Shown piece by piece: positions 11,701 through 24,251 of a stretch of DNA of 64,000 nucleotides. Position 1 is the stretch's first letter; each line of letters starts with the position of its first letter. The stretch spans positions 329,001 to 393,000 of the forward strand of contig JACVTC010000002.1 of assembly GCA_016946835.1 (NCBI GenBank), given 5' to 3'. The DNA is from Neocallimastix lanati (nom. inval.). Taxonomy: Eukaryota; Neocallimastigomycota; Neocallimastigomycetes; Neocallimastigales; Neocallimastigaceae. The position numbers and the translations under genes are program-made. The notes below the pieces were generated by a model that worked only from the letters and a program-made list of their open reading frames with translations, did not search any database and was not told the origin of the DNA.

Positions 11701-14700
11701 TGGTTCAACTTGTGTCGAATATGATATTAGTGAATCAAAAATTGAAGAATGCAGCGAAATTGGAGGCTTAATATCAGGCGACTCAGATGCAATGTTTTGT
11801 ATTGATTATACAAATACAATTGAATTTAGTAATAATGGTGTTCCCTCAATATATTCTATAAGTAGAAATATTGAAACAATATTTTATAAAGCTGCAAAGA
11901 ATGAATATGGTTTAGTAACTATTACTGAAGATTCAATAACTCCTACAGACCCTTCAATTAGTATGAGAAAAATATGAATAAAAAAATAATATTTTTATCA
12001 ATTTATTTTTTAAATATCAATAAATGTTTTTAATTATTGAAATAATTATAAATTTTAATTTTAATTAATTTTTTTATTTATTTAATTTTATAATTTTAGT
12101 TGAATCTGATACTTATTTAATAAATGATACTCTATTTACAATAACGAAATCAAACGATGAAGTATATGTTAAAAAAGATACAAGATCTGGAATAGTTGCT
12201 ATTAAAAGAGATACTAGCAGAGATTATAACCAATTACAATTTATTGAAATAAAAGATGAAGAATTGACAAATGATATTACTGAAACATTGAAATCGACAA
12301 AAATATACGAATGTCTTTTTGGAAATTGTGAAGTAACAAAGGGTTATATTAAATATGGAATGTCTACTGCTGTTGCTAAATGTGATACTGATTCCTGTAG
12401 TTCTAATCAAGATTCATTAGTAATATGTAATGAAAGTCACAGTAGTAATGTTGGTGTAGCTTATTATGATACAAGTTTTAAAATATGTATCAATGCTGGT
12501 ACTTCAAGTACTGATTATTACAGACCTAAAGAAATAAAATCAGAAAGAAATTTAATTACTACTATGAAATCATCATATTATAATCTATACAAATCAAATA
12601 AAAGTGGCAATATAATCGGATTATCAATAATAAGTAAAAAAAATTTTTTTTAAAAATTATTTATTAAATATTTTTATTTTATATTTTAAATTAAACAAAA
12701 ATTTATTTAAATGAATATGTTATATAAAATAATTAAATTGAATCTCTAGGTGGTACCTATTTAATTCAAGACAATAATGATGAAAATAAGAACGTTATAT
12801 TATTTTGTGATGATTACAGTAATGGAAGCCATTGTAATATTATAAATGAAAGTGGATATTTCATAGATTCTGATAGTGATATTGCAACGTCATTAATTTA
12901 CTGCGACAACAATTATATATGTAATAAAGTTCAGAAAACAAATGGATTCTATACAAACAGTTTAAAAAAAGTTATAAGTTGTAAATCATTTGAATGTATG
13001 AATGCTACATTATTAAGTTATTGTTATAGTGATTCTAATGGAAGCGTAACCAAATCAGATAATTCCAATGATTCAACCAAATATTGCTATCAATCTCAAT
13101 CTTATTCTATGGACAGTATTGAACATTATTATAACATTAAAAATATAGACGTAAAAAAGTCTGATTTTCCTGAAATTGTAAAAGGAAATGATAATATATT
13201 AGTTAAGATTGACAAATATTCAGTTTCTTTAGTCATTACAGATGATAATGGTAATATATAATATTTACTTTTAAATAAAAATACTAATATATCAGTAATA
13301 TTAATTTATACATTATTTATTTGAAAAAGGTATATGTATTAACAAGAATAACGAATTGGACAAGAATTGTTCTGTAGGAGGAATAAATAAGTATATATGC
13401 TTAAAAGAAAAGTCATGTTCCACTTCAGTTTTACTTTGCAAACCTAAAGAAAATAATAATTTATGTAAAAATCTTAAATTACAATTATTAATAATATATA
13501 TAGTAATAAAAGGATAAAAGGAATATAATAAAAGGAATAATACAATAAAATAAATATTGAAATTATTCATTTTTTATTTTCAATTTAGGTGATGGTTATT
13601 ATTTAGAAGATGAAAGTACATCTGAAAGTTCACTCTATTATTGCAAGAAAGAGGAAAGTAATACTAAATGTGAAAAATTGCCATCTACTACAGTAGGATA
13701 TTTCATTATAACTGATTCTTCTATTATATCAGGTGATGATAAATATATTAAATGCGATGGTAAATCATGTAAAAAGTATAGTGTAACCTCTAAATGTGAA
13801 ATCGGAGATTTATGTAAAAATATATCTTTTAACTTAACTAATAGTACAGAATATTCAGTTCCTTTCGAAAATAAAAATAATGTATCCTATCATGTAATTA
13901 AAAATGAAAAAAATAACATATTTTTTGGTAATACAAAAAGTCCATATGGTATAGTGACTGTTTCAAGCCTATCTATTGTACCAACAGATATATCAAAGAG
14001 TAAATATTTTTTTTAAATAATATAAATAATTTTAATTAAATTTGAAATTTATTAAAAATTGATTACTTAATATTAAATATAATATATTGTAAATTGGTTA
14101 CTTATTTATTTAATATATATATTACCTTTTTTTTAAAAAAAATTTATTTATTTAGTTCCTTCTGACACATATTTAATAAGCGATTATACTTATTCTGTTA
14201 AAAATGAAGGTAATCGAAAAAGTAAAAAGTGAAGGATTTAAAGCTTTCAATGATAAAAGTAACGAAAGTTATAAACTAATATCAAATGTTTTGATGAAAG
14301 ACGAAGAATTTAAAAAAGATATTAGTAATATTATTGATAATGTTAAAATCTTTGATTGCTATGATGAAAAATGCACAAATATAAAAGGATTTATATTATA
14401 CAATGAAAATAAAATAGCAAAATGTAATTATAATTGCAAAACTACCAGTATTACATCTTGTAATAATAATTTTCTTGATAATATTTATTATTCTTCTGGT
14501 TATAAATATTGTACAAGAGGAAGTACATCCTCCAGTACAAGTTCTATATCTATTAATAATGGTAGTATTAATTATATTCCATATTCCAATGGAAATAATA
14601 TTATAATGTATAATTCTTATGAAAAATATAATATTATAGGAGAATTCATCAGAGGTAAACATATTTTTATATATATAATATTTATTTAAAAAAATTCTTA

Positions 14701-17679
14701 TATATATAATTGATAATAAATTTTATATTTTATATTTTTTAAAAAAAAAACATAGGCGGTTACCTATTAGTTGATATAAATTCAAGTAAAAACATGATAG
14801 AGTGTTTTAAAGGATCTTCTAGCTGCATAAAATCTAGTAGTGAAGGATATTTCTTGGATGCACTTAGTAGTCAAAAAAATTTATTAATATTTTGTAAATC
14901 TAAAGGAATATGCTCAACTATTACTACCAAAAACGGCTATTATTTTAATAACGACTTTGAATATTATTTTAAATGCATTTCGAATTCTTGTTCAAAGGAA
15001 ATATTACAAACTATCTATAAATCAAATACATTATTATCGTTCTATCAAAAGGATTACAATGTGTTGACTGCCACCTTTAAGAATAACGAAACAAATTTGG
15101 GTAAAGATAAAAAATATATTCCGTTAAATTATATTAATGCACATAATAGTAATTTTCCAGAAATAACTAGTGGATCAGATACTATTGTTTTGTATTATGA
15201 AAATTATTCACTTACACAATATGCTAATAAAGGTATTATCCCAAAAAAAAAATTAAATAAATTTGTAATAATTAATATATACTAATTTTAATAAAAAAAA
15301 AATAGAGGGAATATGTATTTCAAGTTTTATATATGATCCTAATTGCATTGATAAAAATTCAAATCAATATCTTTGTGAAAGTATAAATGAATCTTGCAAA
15401 ATTTCTAAAGTTAAATGTGATATACAATCTTTAAAAGGACCATGTAAATTAAATATTAAATAGATACTAAAATTTTAGTAATTTTTATAATAATTTATAA
15501 ACAATTATAAATTATTATAAAAAATTAATATTTTCAATATTATTAAAATTTTTTAATTAGGTAATGGTTTCTATTTAGATGACATTGACCATCCTGAAAA
15601 AAAATTATTATATGAATGTACTTCTAAAAAAAATGTAACATGTAATAAAATAAGTGATCCAATAGGTTATTACACTATTTCAGATAAAAATTTTATTTCA
15701 AATGAAAAAAATAATATAATATGTGATAAAAATGGCTGTAAATTTGATGTTTTTGATTTAAAATGGAAATTTATATTACCTTTAAATACTTTTAATATTA
15801 ATGAGAATAATTATTATATTGTAAATGCAAAGAATTCTGTATTTTATCAGGAAAAAATAGATGAATATAAAGTTATTATATTAAAAATGGATTCCATAAT
15901 CGAATATGATATATCAAAAGGTAAATATATAAATTGAAAAAAATATTTGTTAATAATATAATTTAGATAAATTTAATAAATAATCTTGAATTAACGAAAT
16001 AAATTTATAAATTATATAAATCCCTTTTTTATATCAGCGAAAACTGGAATATATCTGATTTCAAATTATATGTTTTTAATAGCAGAAAAAGATTCCAATA
16101 ATAAAAAAGTCTTAGTAAGATTATACACAACAGGAATAAATGCTTTTGAAAGTATAAATACAACCAATGCTTTAAATAAATTATCATTAATAAAATATAA
16201 TGAATTTTCTACCCTTTCATCGACTTCTCTTAAAAATATCAAAATATATGATTGTAGAAATGGTTATTGTCAACAAACAGTTGGTTATATTAAGTATCAA
16301 GATAATAAAGTTAATAAATGTGATAGTGATGATTGTAGCTCTACTATAACAGAAACTTCATGTTCATACTATCAAACTGGAATTGCATATTATAATTTAG
16401 GATTTAAATTTTGTTTGGGTTATCCCAATGGTATTAGTTATTCTTCTGGTAATGCTAAAGCAGTTTCGGTAAAACCGGGTTCAAATTCAAATTATTTATT
16501 TAATTATATAAGTAAAACTTACATGTTATTTATTAGTGATAAAGGAGCAAATTTAATTGGTTTATCAAGTTTTGGTAATTAATAATTTTTTATTTATTTA
16601 ATAAGTTTTAAATAAATTTATGATTTATAATACTTCTATAATTGATTAATATATTATTTAAAAAGATGGATATTATTTAAGCGATATGGATAAAGACTCA
16701 AATGCGGATTTAATAAAATGTGAAACATCTAAATGTTACGACGCAAATCTAAAATCTGCTTATGGTTATTTCTTAAATTTAGCAAGTGAAAATTTAAAAA
16801 ATAATATAATTTATTGTGATGAGACGGAATACAAAATTACAGAAAGAGTACATGGAATATTTATTAATAATGATGATACTGCATCGATTTGTAAATCTTC
16901 TCATTGTAATTATCATCCTCTCCTTGATAATTGTGACAAGTCTTCTTTTGGACTTACATATGATAATAAAATAAAGTTTTGTAATAGCGGAAAATTAATA
17001 GATTTCGGTAAAAACTATATAAAGCTGAATAATGTGCAAGCATTTTCTGATGATATATTCCCAGATATAGTACAAGGTAATTTTACAATATTACTTGAAA
17101 TGGATGAATATTCTATTAAACCTTATAGATCTGACGATGGTAAAAAAGATAAAGGTAAATAAAAGTTTTGATTTTATATAATTTTTAATGATCTATATAA
17201 TAAAAAAATATTTAAAATATTATTAATTATATTTAAATGTTACAAAAAATTTTCTAAATTTTAAAATTAATACATTTCATAAAAATAACTAAATTTAACA
17301 AATTATTATTATTAAATTCAAGAAATATGCCTTGACCATTTTAATGAAATTGCTCCCTGTTCAGACGGTATGGAGAAATTTAAATGTTCTGATACGGCAT
17401 TTCTTTGTGGAAATTCTAAATCATGTAAATTTCTAAAATAAAAAAAAATTACAATAAGAATTATAATTAAGAGAATTAATTAAATACTTTAATATATTCT
17501 AAAATCTAATATTTTTATATTATTTAGGTAATTCATATTATTTGTATCAGGAACGTAACTCAATTATTCATGAATATAATTATGAATGTTCTAAAGGTTC
17601 AATTTCCAAAATAAAATTTAATAAAATAAAATATTTCATTTTAATATTTGGTTCTATTTTATTTGAAATTTATTTTTAA
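8785..17679 (+). CDS. Giant secreted Cys-rich modular protein, scaffoldin-like, 20 exons, about 2,250 residues
   Basis: Exons: 8785-8807, 8920-8978, 9081-9680, 9838-9960, 10084-10623, 10705-11205, 11290-11427, 11532-11960, 12100-12633, 12750-13250, 13330-13464, 13589-13999, 14156-14654, 14756-15232, 15306-15443, 15561-15920, 16038-16574, 16666-17154, 17323-17424, 17528-17679. All introns are GT-AG; the first is phase 2 and all others phase 1. Exons 1-2 encode a signal peptide (MENKIFS, then RTIKVLFIFIQLFCIIYGS). After two lead exons come four tandem A-B-C-D modules. Recurrent motifs are GYYL, C-x(3-5)-C pairs, GYFLNSDGNVILC-type and GICI-type segments. The C-terminus (YFILIFGSILFEIYF) is hydrophobic. 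The style matches anaerobic-fungal scaffoldin-like Cys-rich repeat proteins; cohesin-like function is inferred only. Exon 13 is 499 bases, not a multiple of three, so a one-base frame change lies near 14190-14215: sequencing error or a recent lesion. Confidence 0.8.
10084..11960 (+). repeat. Scaffoldin-like module 1 (exons A1-B1-C1-D1)
   Basis: Exon lengths 540, 501, 138 and 429 bases, all multiples of three with phase-1 borders. A1 starts VEDGTYLI and contains YDCQDEKCYITTGYIKI; B1 starts EGYYLTKI and holds GYFLNSDGNVILC; C1 starts GICIDDDGKKDENC; D1 starts CTGYYLVDINEK and ends PTDPSI. Confidence 0.85.
12100..13999 (+). repeat. Scaffoldin-like module 2 (exons A2-B2-C2-D2)
   Basis: Exon lengths 534, 501, 135 and 411 bases. 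A2 starts IESDTYLINDT and contains YECLFGNCEVTKGYIKY; B2 starts SGTYLIQDN; C2 starts GICINKNNELDKNC; D2 starts CDGYYLEDE and ends PTDISK. B2 is exactly as long as B1. Confidence 0.85.
14156..15920 (+). repeat. Scaffoldin-like module 3 (exons A3-B3-C3-D3), with a frame change in A3
   Basis: Exon lengths 499, 477, 138 and 360 bases. A3 starts PSDTYLISDY, and its later part (FDCYDEKCTNIKGFILY) matches A1/A2, but the frame shifts by one base within the first 60 bases. B3 starts GGYLLVDI, C3 starts EGICISSFIYDPNC, D3 starts CNGFYLDDI. Confidence 0.8.
16038..17679 (+). repeat. Scaffoldin-like module 4 (exons A4-B4-C4-D4), D4 replaced by a hydrophobic C-terminus
   Basis: Exon lengths 537, 489, 102 and 152 bases. 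A4 contains YDCRNGYCQQTVGYIKY; B4 starts DGYYLSDMD; C4 starts EICLDHFNEIAPC. D4 starts CNSYYLYQE like the other D exons but soon turns into a Lys-rich then hydrophobic tail and a stop. For B4 a second donor at 17140 (after SDD) is equally in phase and closer to the position used in B1 and B2. Confidence 0.8.
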
Positions 17680-19094
17680 ATGATTATTATTTATCTTTTA
17701 ATAATAATATAATAATTTTATTTACTTGTTTTTTATATTTTTAATTTTAAAATTAAAAAAATATTACAAAAATATTATAAAAATATTATAGCAATTAATA
17801 AAAAATTGTAAATATATCAATATTCAAATATAAATAAAATATAAAATTAATTTCATAATAAAATTATTAAATTATATAAAATAATAAAAATAAATGAAAT
17901 AAAAATTAAAAGTAATTTAAATTTTAAAAAATTTAATATGAAATAAGTTAATATTTAATTTTTATTATGAATATTTAATTTTTATAAATGTGTAAATTTT
18001 ATGAACGTGTTGCATTTCAAAAAAAAAATAATGCAACACACATAAATTCGCTATTATATTCATACAACTAACTATATCGTATTTTGTTGTATAAATAGTA
18101 AATATAACTGTTATATTATAACTATATATAATTATTATTGTATTATAAATAATTAAGTATAAGTTCTAATCTATAAAATAAACACCAATATAATAATTAA
18201 ATATTAGTTTAAATTATAGTACTTACTAATAATAATAATAAATTAATATTTAATATTTGTATTATTTTATAAAACAAATAAAATTTTTCCAAATAAATAA
18301 TAAATATATTTTATTTATTTAGTTTTGAATATTCTTCTAATTATTTATAAATTAGATTTTAAATTTCATTTATTTTTTTATACAATTTTTTTAATTTAAT
18401 TTTATTTACAATGATGTTTAACAAAAAAAAATCCTTGTGCAATAAATACTTCAAAAATTGTTATTATATATAACTTCATAATATATAAACAATATTAAAA
18501 ATTTGAAAAAGTGTTTTAACAATAAATTATTTTAATTTTTTTTTTTTTTTTTAATTTTTTATTTTTTTTTTTTTTTTGCATATTTTATATTAATTAATCA
18601 CCTTTTTTAGATTATATATATAACATTTTTGAAAGTATTTTTATTTTTTTTTGTATAAATATATAAACTTTACTTTTATATAAAGTTACGTAATATATAA
18701 TAATATTTTAAACATATAAAATTTATTTAAATAACTATCACAACAAAGTCCTATAATAGACATAAAATTAATTCAGAAAAAGTTAATAAAATTTAAACAA
18801 TGAATATTTATATTTCGTATTAAACACAAATAGTTTATTTAATTATAGAAAATTCAAAAAAATTCATTTATTACAAAATAAAAATATATCTCAAATATAT
18901 ATAACTTCTATTTAATTTTGAATATTGATATATAAAAAAAATCCACTATTACTAGGTAAATATTGATAATATTAATATCAAAGGAAAAGGAAAATTATTT
19001 TTTTAAATTTTTGTATATTAATATATATAATTATAAAATTCTTATTTTATTTTGAAAAATGAAAGTTACGGAAAATTTTATAAATAATAAAATA
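17680..19094. other. AT-rich intergenic spacer with a small hairpin
   Basis: No gene seen. At 18007-18039 GTGTTGCATT is followed after 13 bases by AATGCAACAC, a 10-bp stem with an A-rich loop. Poly(T) runs at about 18538-18576 are simple sequence. Confidence 0.6.
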
Positions 19095-19810
19095 TTAAAC
19101 TGGATATTTATTAGCACTAACAAGTTTACTAGCATCATGATAATCATTTTCTCTAATATAACTTTTTACTGTACAAGCTGTACAATACTATATAATTAAA
19201 TAAATATTTTTTAAGAAATAATTATTTAAAATTTACTTAATTTTTCAACTGTCGATAATTTATATTTTCCTTCTCATAATATTTTACTAAGTCTTACCCT
19301 TATGTGGCTAAAATAAATAAAGCTACTGTTATTAAAATCATAATTTCACCGTATTTAAAATCAATTTTAATATCATCAAAGTCAACATCCAGTCCTGTAT
19401 AAAAATTAATAGTTACTCCAATCATTGATGCAAATAGCATTGTCCACAATATTACATCACACCATATTTTTGACAACCATTGGTCTATAACTCTAATATC
19501 ATTCTTATTATTATTAATAAAATTTAATAATAAAATATATATATTTATATTTTTAAAAAAATGATAAATTTTGAAAAAATTTAGTATTATAAATGGTCTT
19601 AAATGTTACCTTTTTAAATGCAATAATTGATTTTCTATATATTATTATTCCAAATATATTAAATATAAATAATGATGTTACCTATAAAAGTTATTCATTT
19701 AAATATTAAATTTAACAATAGTTTCTTTACATATAATATATTTATAATTTTTAATATTTTACCATTAAAAAATTTAATAATACCAAAATGAGTGTTCTCT
19801 TAAATCCCAT
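19095..19810 (-). CDS. Small multi-pass membrane protein of unknown family, four short exons
   Basis: Minus-strand exons: 19810-19763, 19681-19610, 19503-19300 and 19187-19095. The first three join in phase 0 at GT-AG borders and read MGFKRTLILVLLNFLM, then TSLFIFNIFGIIIYRKSII, then DQWLSKIWCDVILW, MLFASMIGVTINFYTG and IMILITVALFILAT, giving four hydrophobic segments and 107 residues up to an in-frame TAA. Just past this stop is a good donor (GTAAGA at 19297), and a fourth exon reading YCTACTVKSYIRENDYHDAS to a stop is open for 30 codons. So either the stop is the true end or the last junction has been damaged. Each exon is too short to be found as a long open frame. I do not recognise the family; a four-TM layout is all that can be said. 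Confidence 0.62.
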
Positions 19811-20711
19811 CTTATTAATTATCACAAATATATATATAATTATTTAATATTTGAAATTTCGAATTGAAGTTTTAAAAAATATATTCAATATTTTATAATA
19901 TTTTATATTTTAGTCTTTAAAAATACAGTTTAATTATATCTTTATATTTTAATTTATTATTTATTAATTAATTATTTTTTTTTCAATTCTTATGCAGTGA
20001 ATATTTTGATTTTTAGTTTTATTTTAAAGTTCTATAATTTTATTTTAAAAAAATAATATTTTATTTTTATTATATTTTAAAAATTTATACTCTTTAAAAT
20101 TATTTATTCAAAAATATTTTATTTTATTTTAAAAATTTAAAATTTTTAAAATTATTTAGAAAAAATTTGTTATAATCTTTTTTTTCTCTCTTTTTTTTTT
20201 TTTTTTTTTTTTTTTCATAAATATCTATCAAAAGATAAATTAAATTAAGTTGAATTGCTTATAAAATAAAGTTTATTAAAAGTATATTAAAATTTATGTT
20301 GGTGAAAATTAATTTTACCAATGTTCTTTTTATCATAAAAATTTATTATTATTTATTATTACTATTTGTTTATTTCTTACACTAAATTAAAAAATGCTCT
20401 TTTTTATTTCTTTAAAAGTAGATATAAAATAAAGTGAATATGAAAGAAATAAAAAATAATTATAATAAAATAATTTCTACTCGTTTTTTATTCTTTATAA
20501 AATTTAATCTATTTATTTTTTTATTTATAACGATACAAAAATAAACTTATTTTTATTTATTAATAAAAAAAATATTATACAATAAAAATATTATTAATAA
20601 AAAAAAGTAGTTATATATTTTAAAATGTTTATTGAATAAAGTTTCCAATATTATTCTTGATTTATATAATTATTATTAACTGTTATTTATAAATTTTCTT
20701 AGGTAATTAAT
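19811..20711. other. AT-rich intergenic spacer
   Basis: Nothing recognisable apart from poly(T) at about 20198-20214. Upstream side of the small membrane-protein gene. Confidence 0.6.
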
Positions 20712-20721
20712 TATTAATATT

Positions 20722-21184
20722 AAAAAAAAAAAAAAAAAAAAACATAGACTTGCACATATGGGTACCCATCTCCCATATGGCCATACAGTTATTAATTAAC
20801 TGTAAGGTGATGAGTTATTGGCATACTGTATCAGCTTCGCCGCTCTCAATCGTCGTTACACACTGCCCGGAGATGCATTCCTAACGTTCCTACATATATC
20901 TCTAATGACCACGAGCATCAGAACGGAACCATTAACTCCTCCCTAGTGGGTGTAATCATTGGCGATTGGAAATTTTACAATCATCAAGGTCTATGCTTCA
21001 ATTCAAAGCGTAGTATCAGGGTTGGGTGAAATAATCATCTGAGGGAAAGCCTTATGGACATCACGTGTGGTCTCATGATATCCCAGGATAGAAACCTCAT
21101 CCGATTATTTGGTGCCATGCCGAGGATTCGAACCCCGCCCTCTACAGTGACCTGTATCGTCCTAACCGACTGGACCAACATGGC
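20722..21184 (-). mobile_element. tRNA-derived SINE with poly(T) end and target-site duplication
   Basis: This stretch is clearly richer in GC than everything around it. On the minus strand it starts at 21184 with a tRNA-like head of 74 bases (21184-21111): GCCATG pairs with CATGGC at the other end, the A box is TGGTCCAGTCG (21177-21167) and the B box GGTTCGAATCC (21134-21124). A body of about 360 bases follows, and the element ends in a 21-base T run (A run 20722-20742 on the plus strand). Direct repeats TATTAATATT flank it at 20712-20721 and 21185-21194, possibly extended by AAAAA. The anticodon arm does not fold well, so it is not a working tRNA; GTC at the anticodon place hints at tRNA-Asp ancestry. 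A decayed relative is at about 57595-57815. Confidence 0.85.
21124..21177 (-). promoter_or_regulatory. Internal RNA polymerase III promoter (A and B boxes) of the SINE
   Basis: A box TGGTCCAGTCG at 21177-21167 and B box GGTTCGAATCC at 21134-21124, separated by 32 bases, both fitting the tRNA gene consensus. The minus-strand T run at 20742-20722 would serve as Pol III terminator. Confidence 0.8.
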
Positions 21185-21194
21185 TATTAATATT

Positions 21195-21943
21195 AAAAAT
21201 AACATAGAAAAAAAAATTTATTCTAATAATTATTAATTAAAGTTTGGAATTATTTAATATAAAATTTATATAAATTAATATATTAATAAATTAATAAAAT
21301 ATTAAATTTATTAAAATAGCAAAAAAAAAATATTAATTTTAAAAAAAAAAAATCTTTTACAATAATAATTTTACTATAATTCTTTTTTCCATAATTAATT
21401 TAAAATAATTATTTTACCATAATTAATTTAAAATAATTATTTTACCATAATGATTTTACCATAATTATTTTACCATAATTATTTTACCATAATGATTTTA
21501 CCATAATGATTTTACCATAATTCTTTTTTCATAATTATTTTAAAATAATTTTACAATAATTCTTTTACTATAATATAAAATATATATATATATAAATTAA
21601 TAATAACATTTTATAATTCAATAAAATGAAAATAATGAAAATTTTTAATGTAAAAAGAACGCGAAACAGATTACAATAACAAATTGAAGAATTTAAACAA
21701 GTAGGAAATAAAATATATTTTTTTAAATTTTTGTTCATAATAAATCGTTTATTAATTCTTCTTTATTAAAATATAAAAAATAGCAATTACATCGAAAAAG
21801 AAAAGTAAAGAGTATCTTCTATTTATTCTTTTCCTAAGCACATTAATTTATTTAAATTACATATATTCTAATATAAAACTATTCTAATGAATTTTATTAA
21901 ATAATAAATTTATAAACTACACCTAAGTTTAGTAAATTATAAT
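21195..21943. repeat. AT-rich spacer with a TTTTACCATAAT tandem repeat
   Basis: About 21365-21570 holds roughly ten irregular copies of a 13-14-base unit around ATTTTACCATAAT. The rest shows no gene. Confidence 0.65.
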
Positions 21944-22356
21944 TATTAATTAAACTAAATACTAAATAATTTAAATTAAGTACAATCATTATCTATTTAT
22001 TATTTTAATATTATAAGTTAAATCTTCATTTATTTTCAATTTAAAAACAATGTTAAAAGAGTCATAATTAAATTTTAAAACTTAATTTTTACAAAATAAA
22101 TTTATTAATTTATTTTGTTCTAAACTACTATATTCAATTGATTTAAATCATTGTAAAACAATAATTTTTCAAGAATTAGTTTTTTACATAAATTATTACA
22201 TTAAAAATTTGTTTTGTGGCTTAAAGAATATAATTCAAAAATTTAGTTCATATATGATTTGTTTATTTTATTTATTATTATAAATCAAAGAATAATTTAT
22301 ATTACACAAGAAAAATTTTTAATTTAAAATGTGATTGGAATAATCAAATCTTTACA
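21944..22356 (-). repeat. Putative 3' LTR of the minus-strand Ty3/gypsy remnant
   Basis: On the minus strand it would start TGTAAAG at 22356 after a purine-rich AAGGTGGGTGA. Its low-coordinate part is shared with 24252-24535 (common words AACAATGTTAAAAGAGTCAT and ATTTATTTTGTTCTAAACT). The exact outer border is uncertain. Confidence 0.55.
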
Positions 22357-24251
22357 ATCACCCACCTTAAAGTCGAGCTCCTGCGAGATTATAGTTTTCT
22401 TGAAGGAATATCGATAGTGAAAGGTTGGTATTTGTGTCTAATGTAATATTCAGTTTCATCCAGTTTATCATCATTTACTGAGTGTTTTCCTTTTCAGAGT
22501 TTCTTTCGAATTCTTGGATTAACTGTTGATCAGGGATTTGACTTTCTTCTATCCAGCTATTTTCTTCCCTATCACGATTTTTCCAAGAAACAAGATAAAA
22601 GTTTGTTCCTTTAATAACCTTCATGTCATTAATTCTTTCAGGAGTTTTTTCTGAATAATCGATAGTTAACTTGATTTTTCTTCCTTTACGTTTTGATCTG
22701 TCAGGAAACTGGTTTTCATAAAAAGGTTCTAATAATAAGACGTGGAATACTGAAAGGCAACACATCTTTTTAGGAAGATCTAATTCGTAATCTAAATTTC
22801 TTACCTTTTAATTATTCTAAATGAACCTATCATTTGGTTTAAAAGATTCTTTTTCCTATTTTTTATACTAAATTCCTTACGTAACTAAACCTTATACCAA
22901 CTTCGAATCTAGGAGGGTCCAATCTTATTTGATCAGCATATTTCTTATAGGTTTCTTTTGCTTTATTTAAATTTTCTTTTAAAAGATTGATATTTTCATT
23001 AATTTCGGTTACACGTTTTTCCGCTCTACTCGGTCTTTCGTTGAATGGAATTTCCGGATGTCCTTTTGGATTAAATCCATAATTTTCAAAAAATGGCGTT
23101 TTGATTAATTGATTGTTGTATTGAATTATTATATGAAAATTCAGCGAATGGTAAAAGATCAGCCCAATTGTTTTGTCTTTCATTGATGAAACAACGAAGA
23201 TATTGTTCCAATATCGCGTTCATCCTCTCCGTTTGACCATCAGTTTGAGGATGATTAGCAGTAAAAAGAGAATGTTCAATGTCATAAAGACTTCAAAATT
23301 TATTCCAAATGGCAGAAGTAAATTGAGAGATTATTGATTCAGGTAAACTATGGGAAAGAAAAATAGAAGAAAGAAAAATAGAAGAAAGAAAAATAGAAGA
23401 AAGAAAAGCATCAGAGTCAATAGAGGCCATAGGAAGACAACAGAATGGAATAAAATGGGTCACTTTGGTTAAGCGATCAACAATGACCATAATGCAAGTG
23501 AAATCTTTAGATTTCGGGATCTCTATAATAAAGTCCATAGATATGTCAGACCAAGATCTTTTAGGTGTAGATAAGGGAGAAAGTAGTCCATAAGGTTTGT
23601 GTCGAGGAATCTTATTTATACAACATATTTCACAAGGTTTAATAAATTTAGTGACATTAAATAATAATTTAGGCCACCAAAAGTTTCACGAAATTAATTT
23701 AAAAGTTTTTCATGACACTGAAATGACCAGCAGAAATAGAATCGTGATGAAGTTCAAGAACTCTTGTTCTCAAGGACTTTGGGATATAAATTAAATTATC
23801 GATAAGTAAAAATCCTTCATCATCTATTTTGGCTTTATCTATATTTTTGATAGGAGGTAAGAAGACAGGGTGTAAGTACCCTTAAGGTAAGACTTAATTT
23901 TGCAATATACATCATCAGAATTTAGAGAAAATAAAATACAAATAGTTTAAGAATCCATCAAATTTTTTACTAATTTTAAAACAATATTTAGAAAAATTTA
24001 GAAATAGTAAGTAGATTCGCAAATAAATGGTCACTTCTTCTAGAGAGAATATCGGGCTTTCCGGATTTCTTTCCAGAACGATAAACAAGCTTAAAATCAA
24101 ATCTTGACAAAAATTCATACTATCTAATTTGGTGTTGAGAGAGTATTTCGGGCTTCCTAGGGAAAGTGAGATTCTTGTGGTCGGTATAGACAATAAATTG
24201 ATGACGAGCTCCTTCCAAATAATGTCTCCATTCCTCTTGTGCTAATGCAAC

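Noticed and set aside
21111-21184. Functional tRNA gene
   Set aside because: A and B boxes and acceptor pairing are present, but the anticodon arm does not form a 5-bp stem with a 7-base loop, and it is the head of a SINE with target duplication.
21054-21236. Plus-strand open frame of 60 residues
   Set aside because: It lies inside the SINE and reads antisense to the tRNA-like head.
23341-23410. CRISPR-like short repeats
   Set aside because: A 15-base GAAAGAAAAATAGAA tandem repeat inside a Ty3/gypsy fossil, without spacers.
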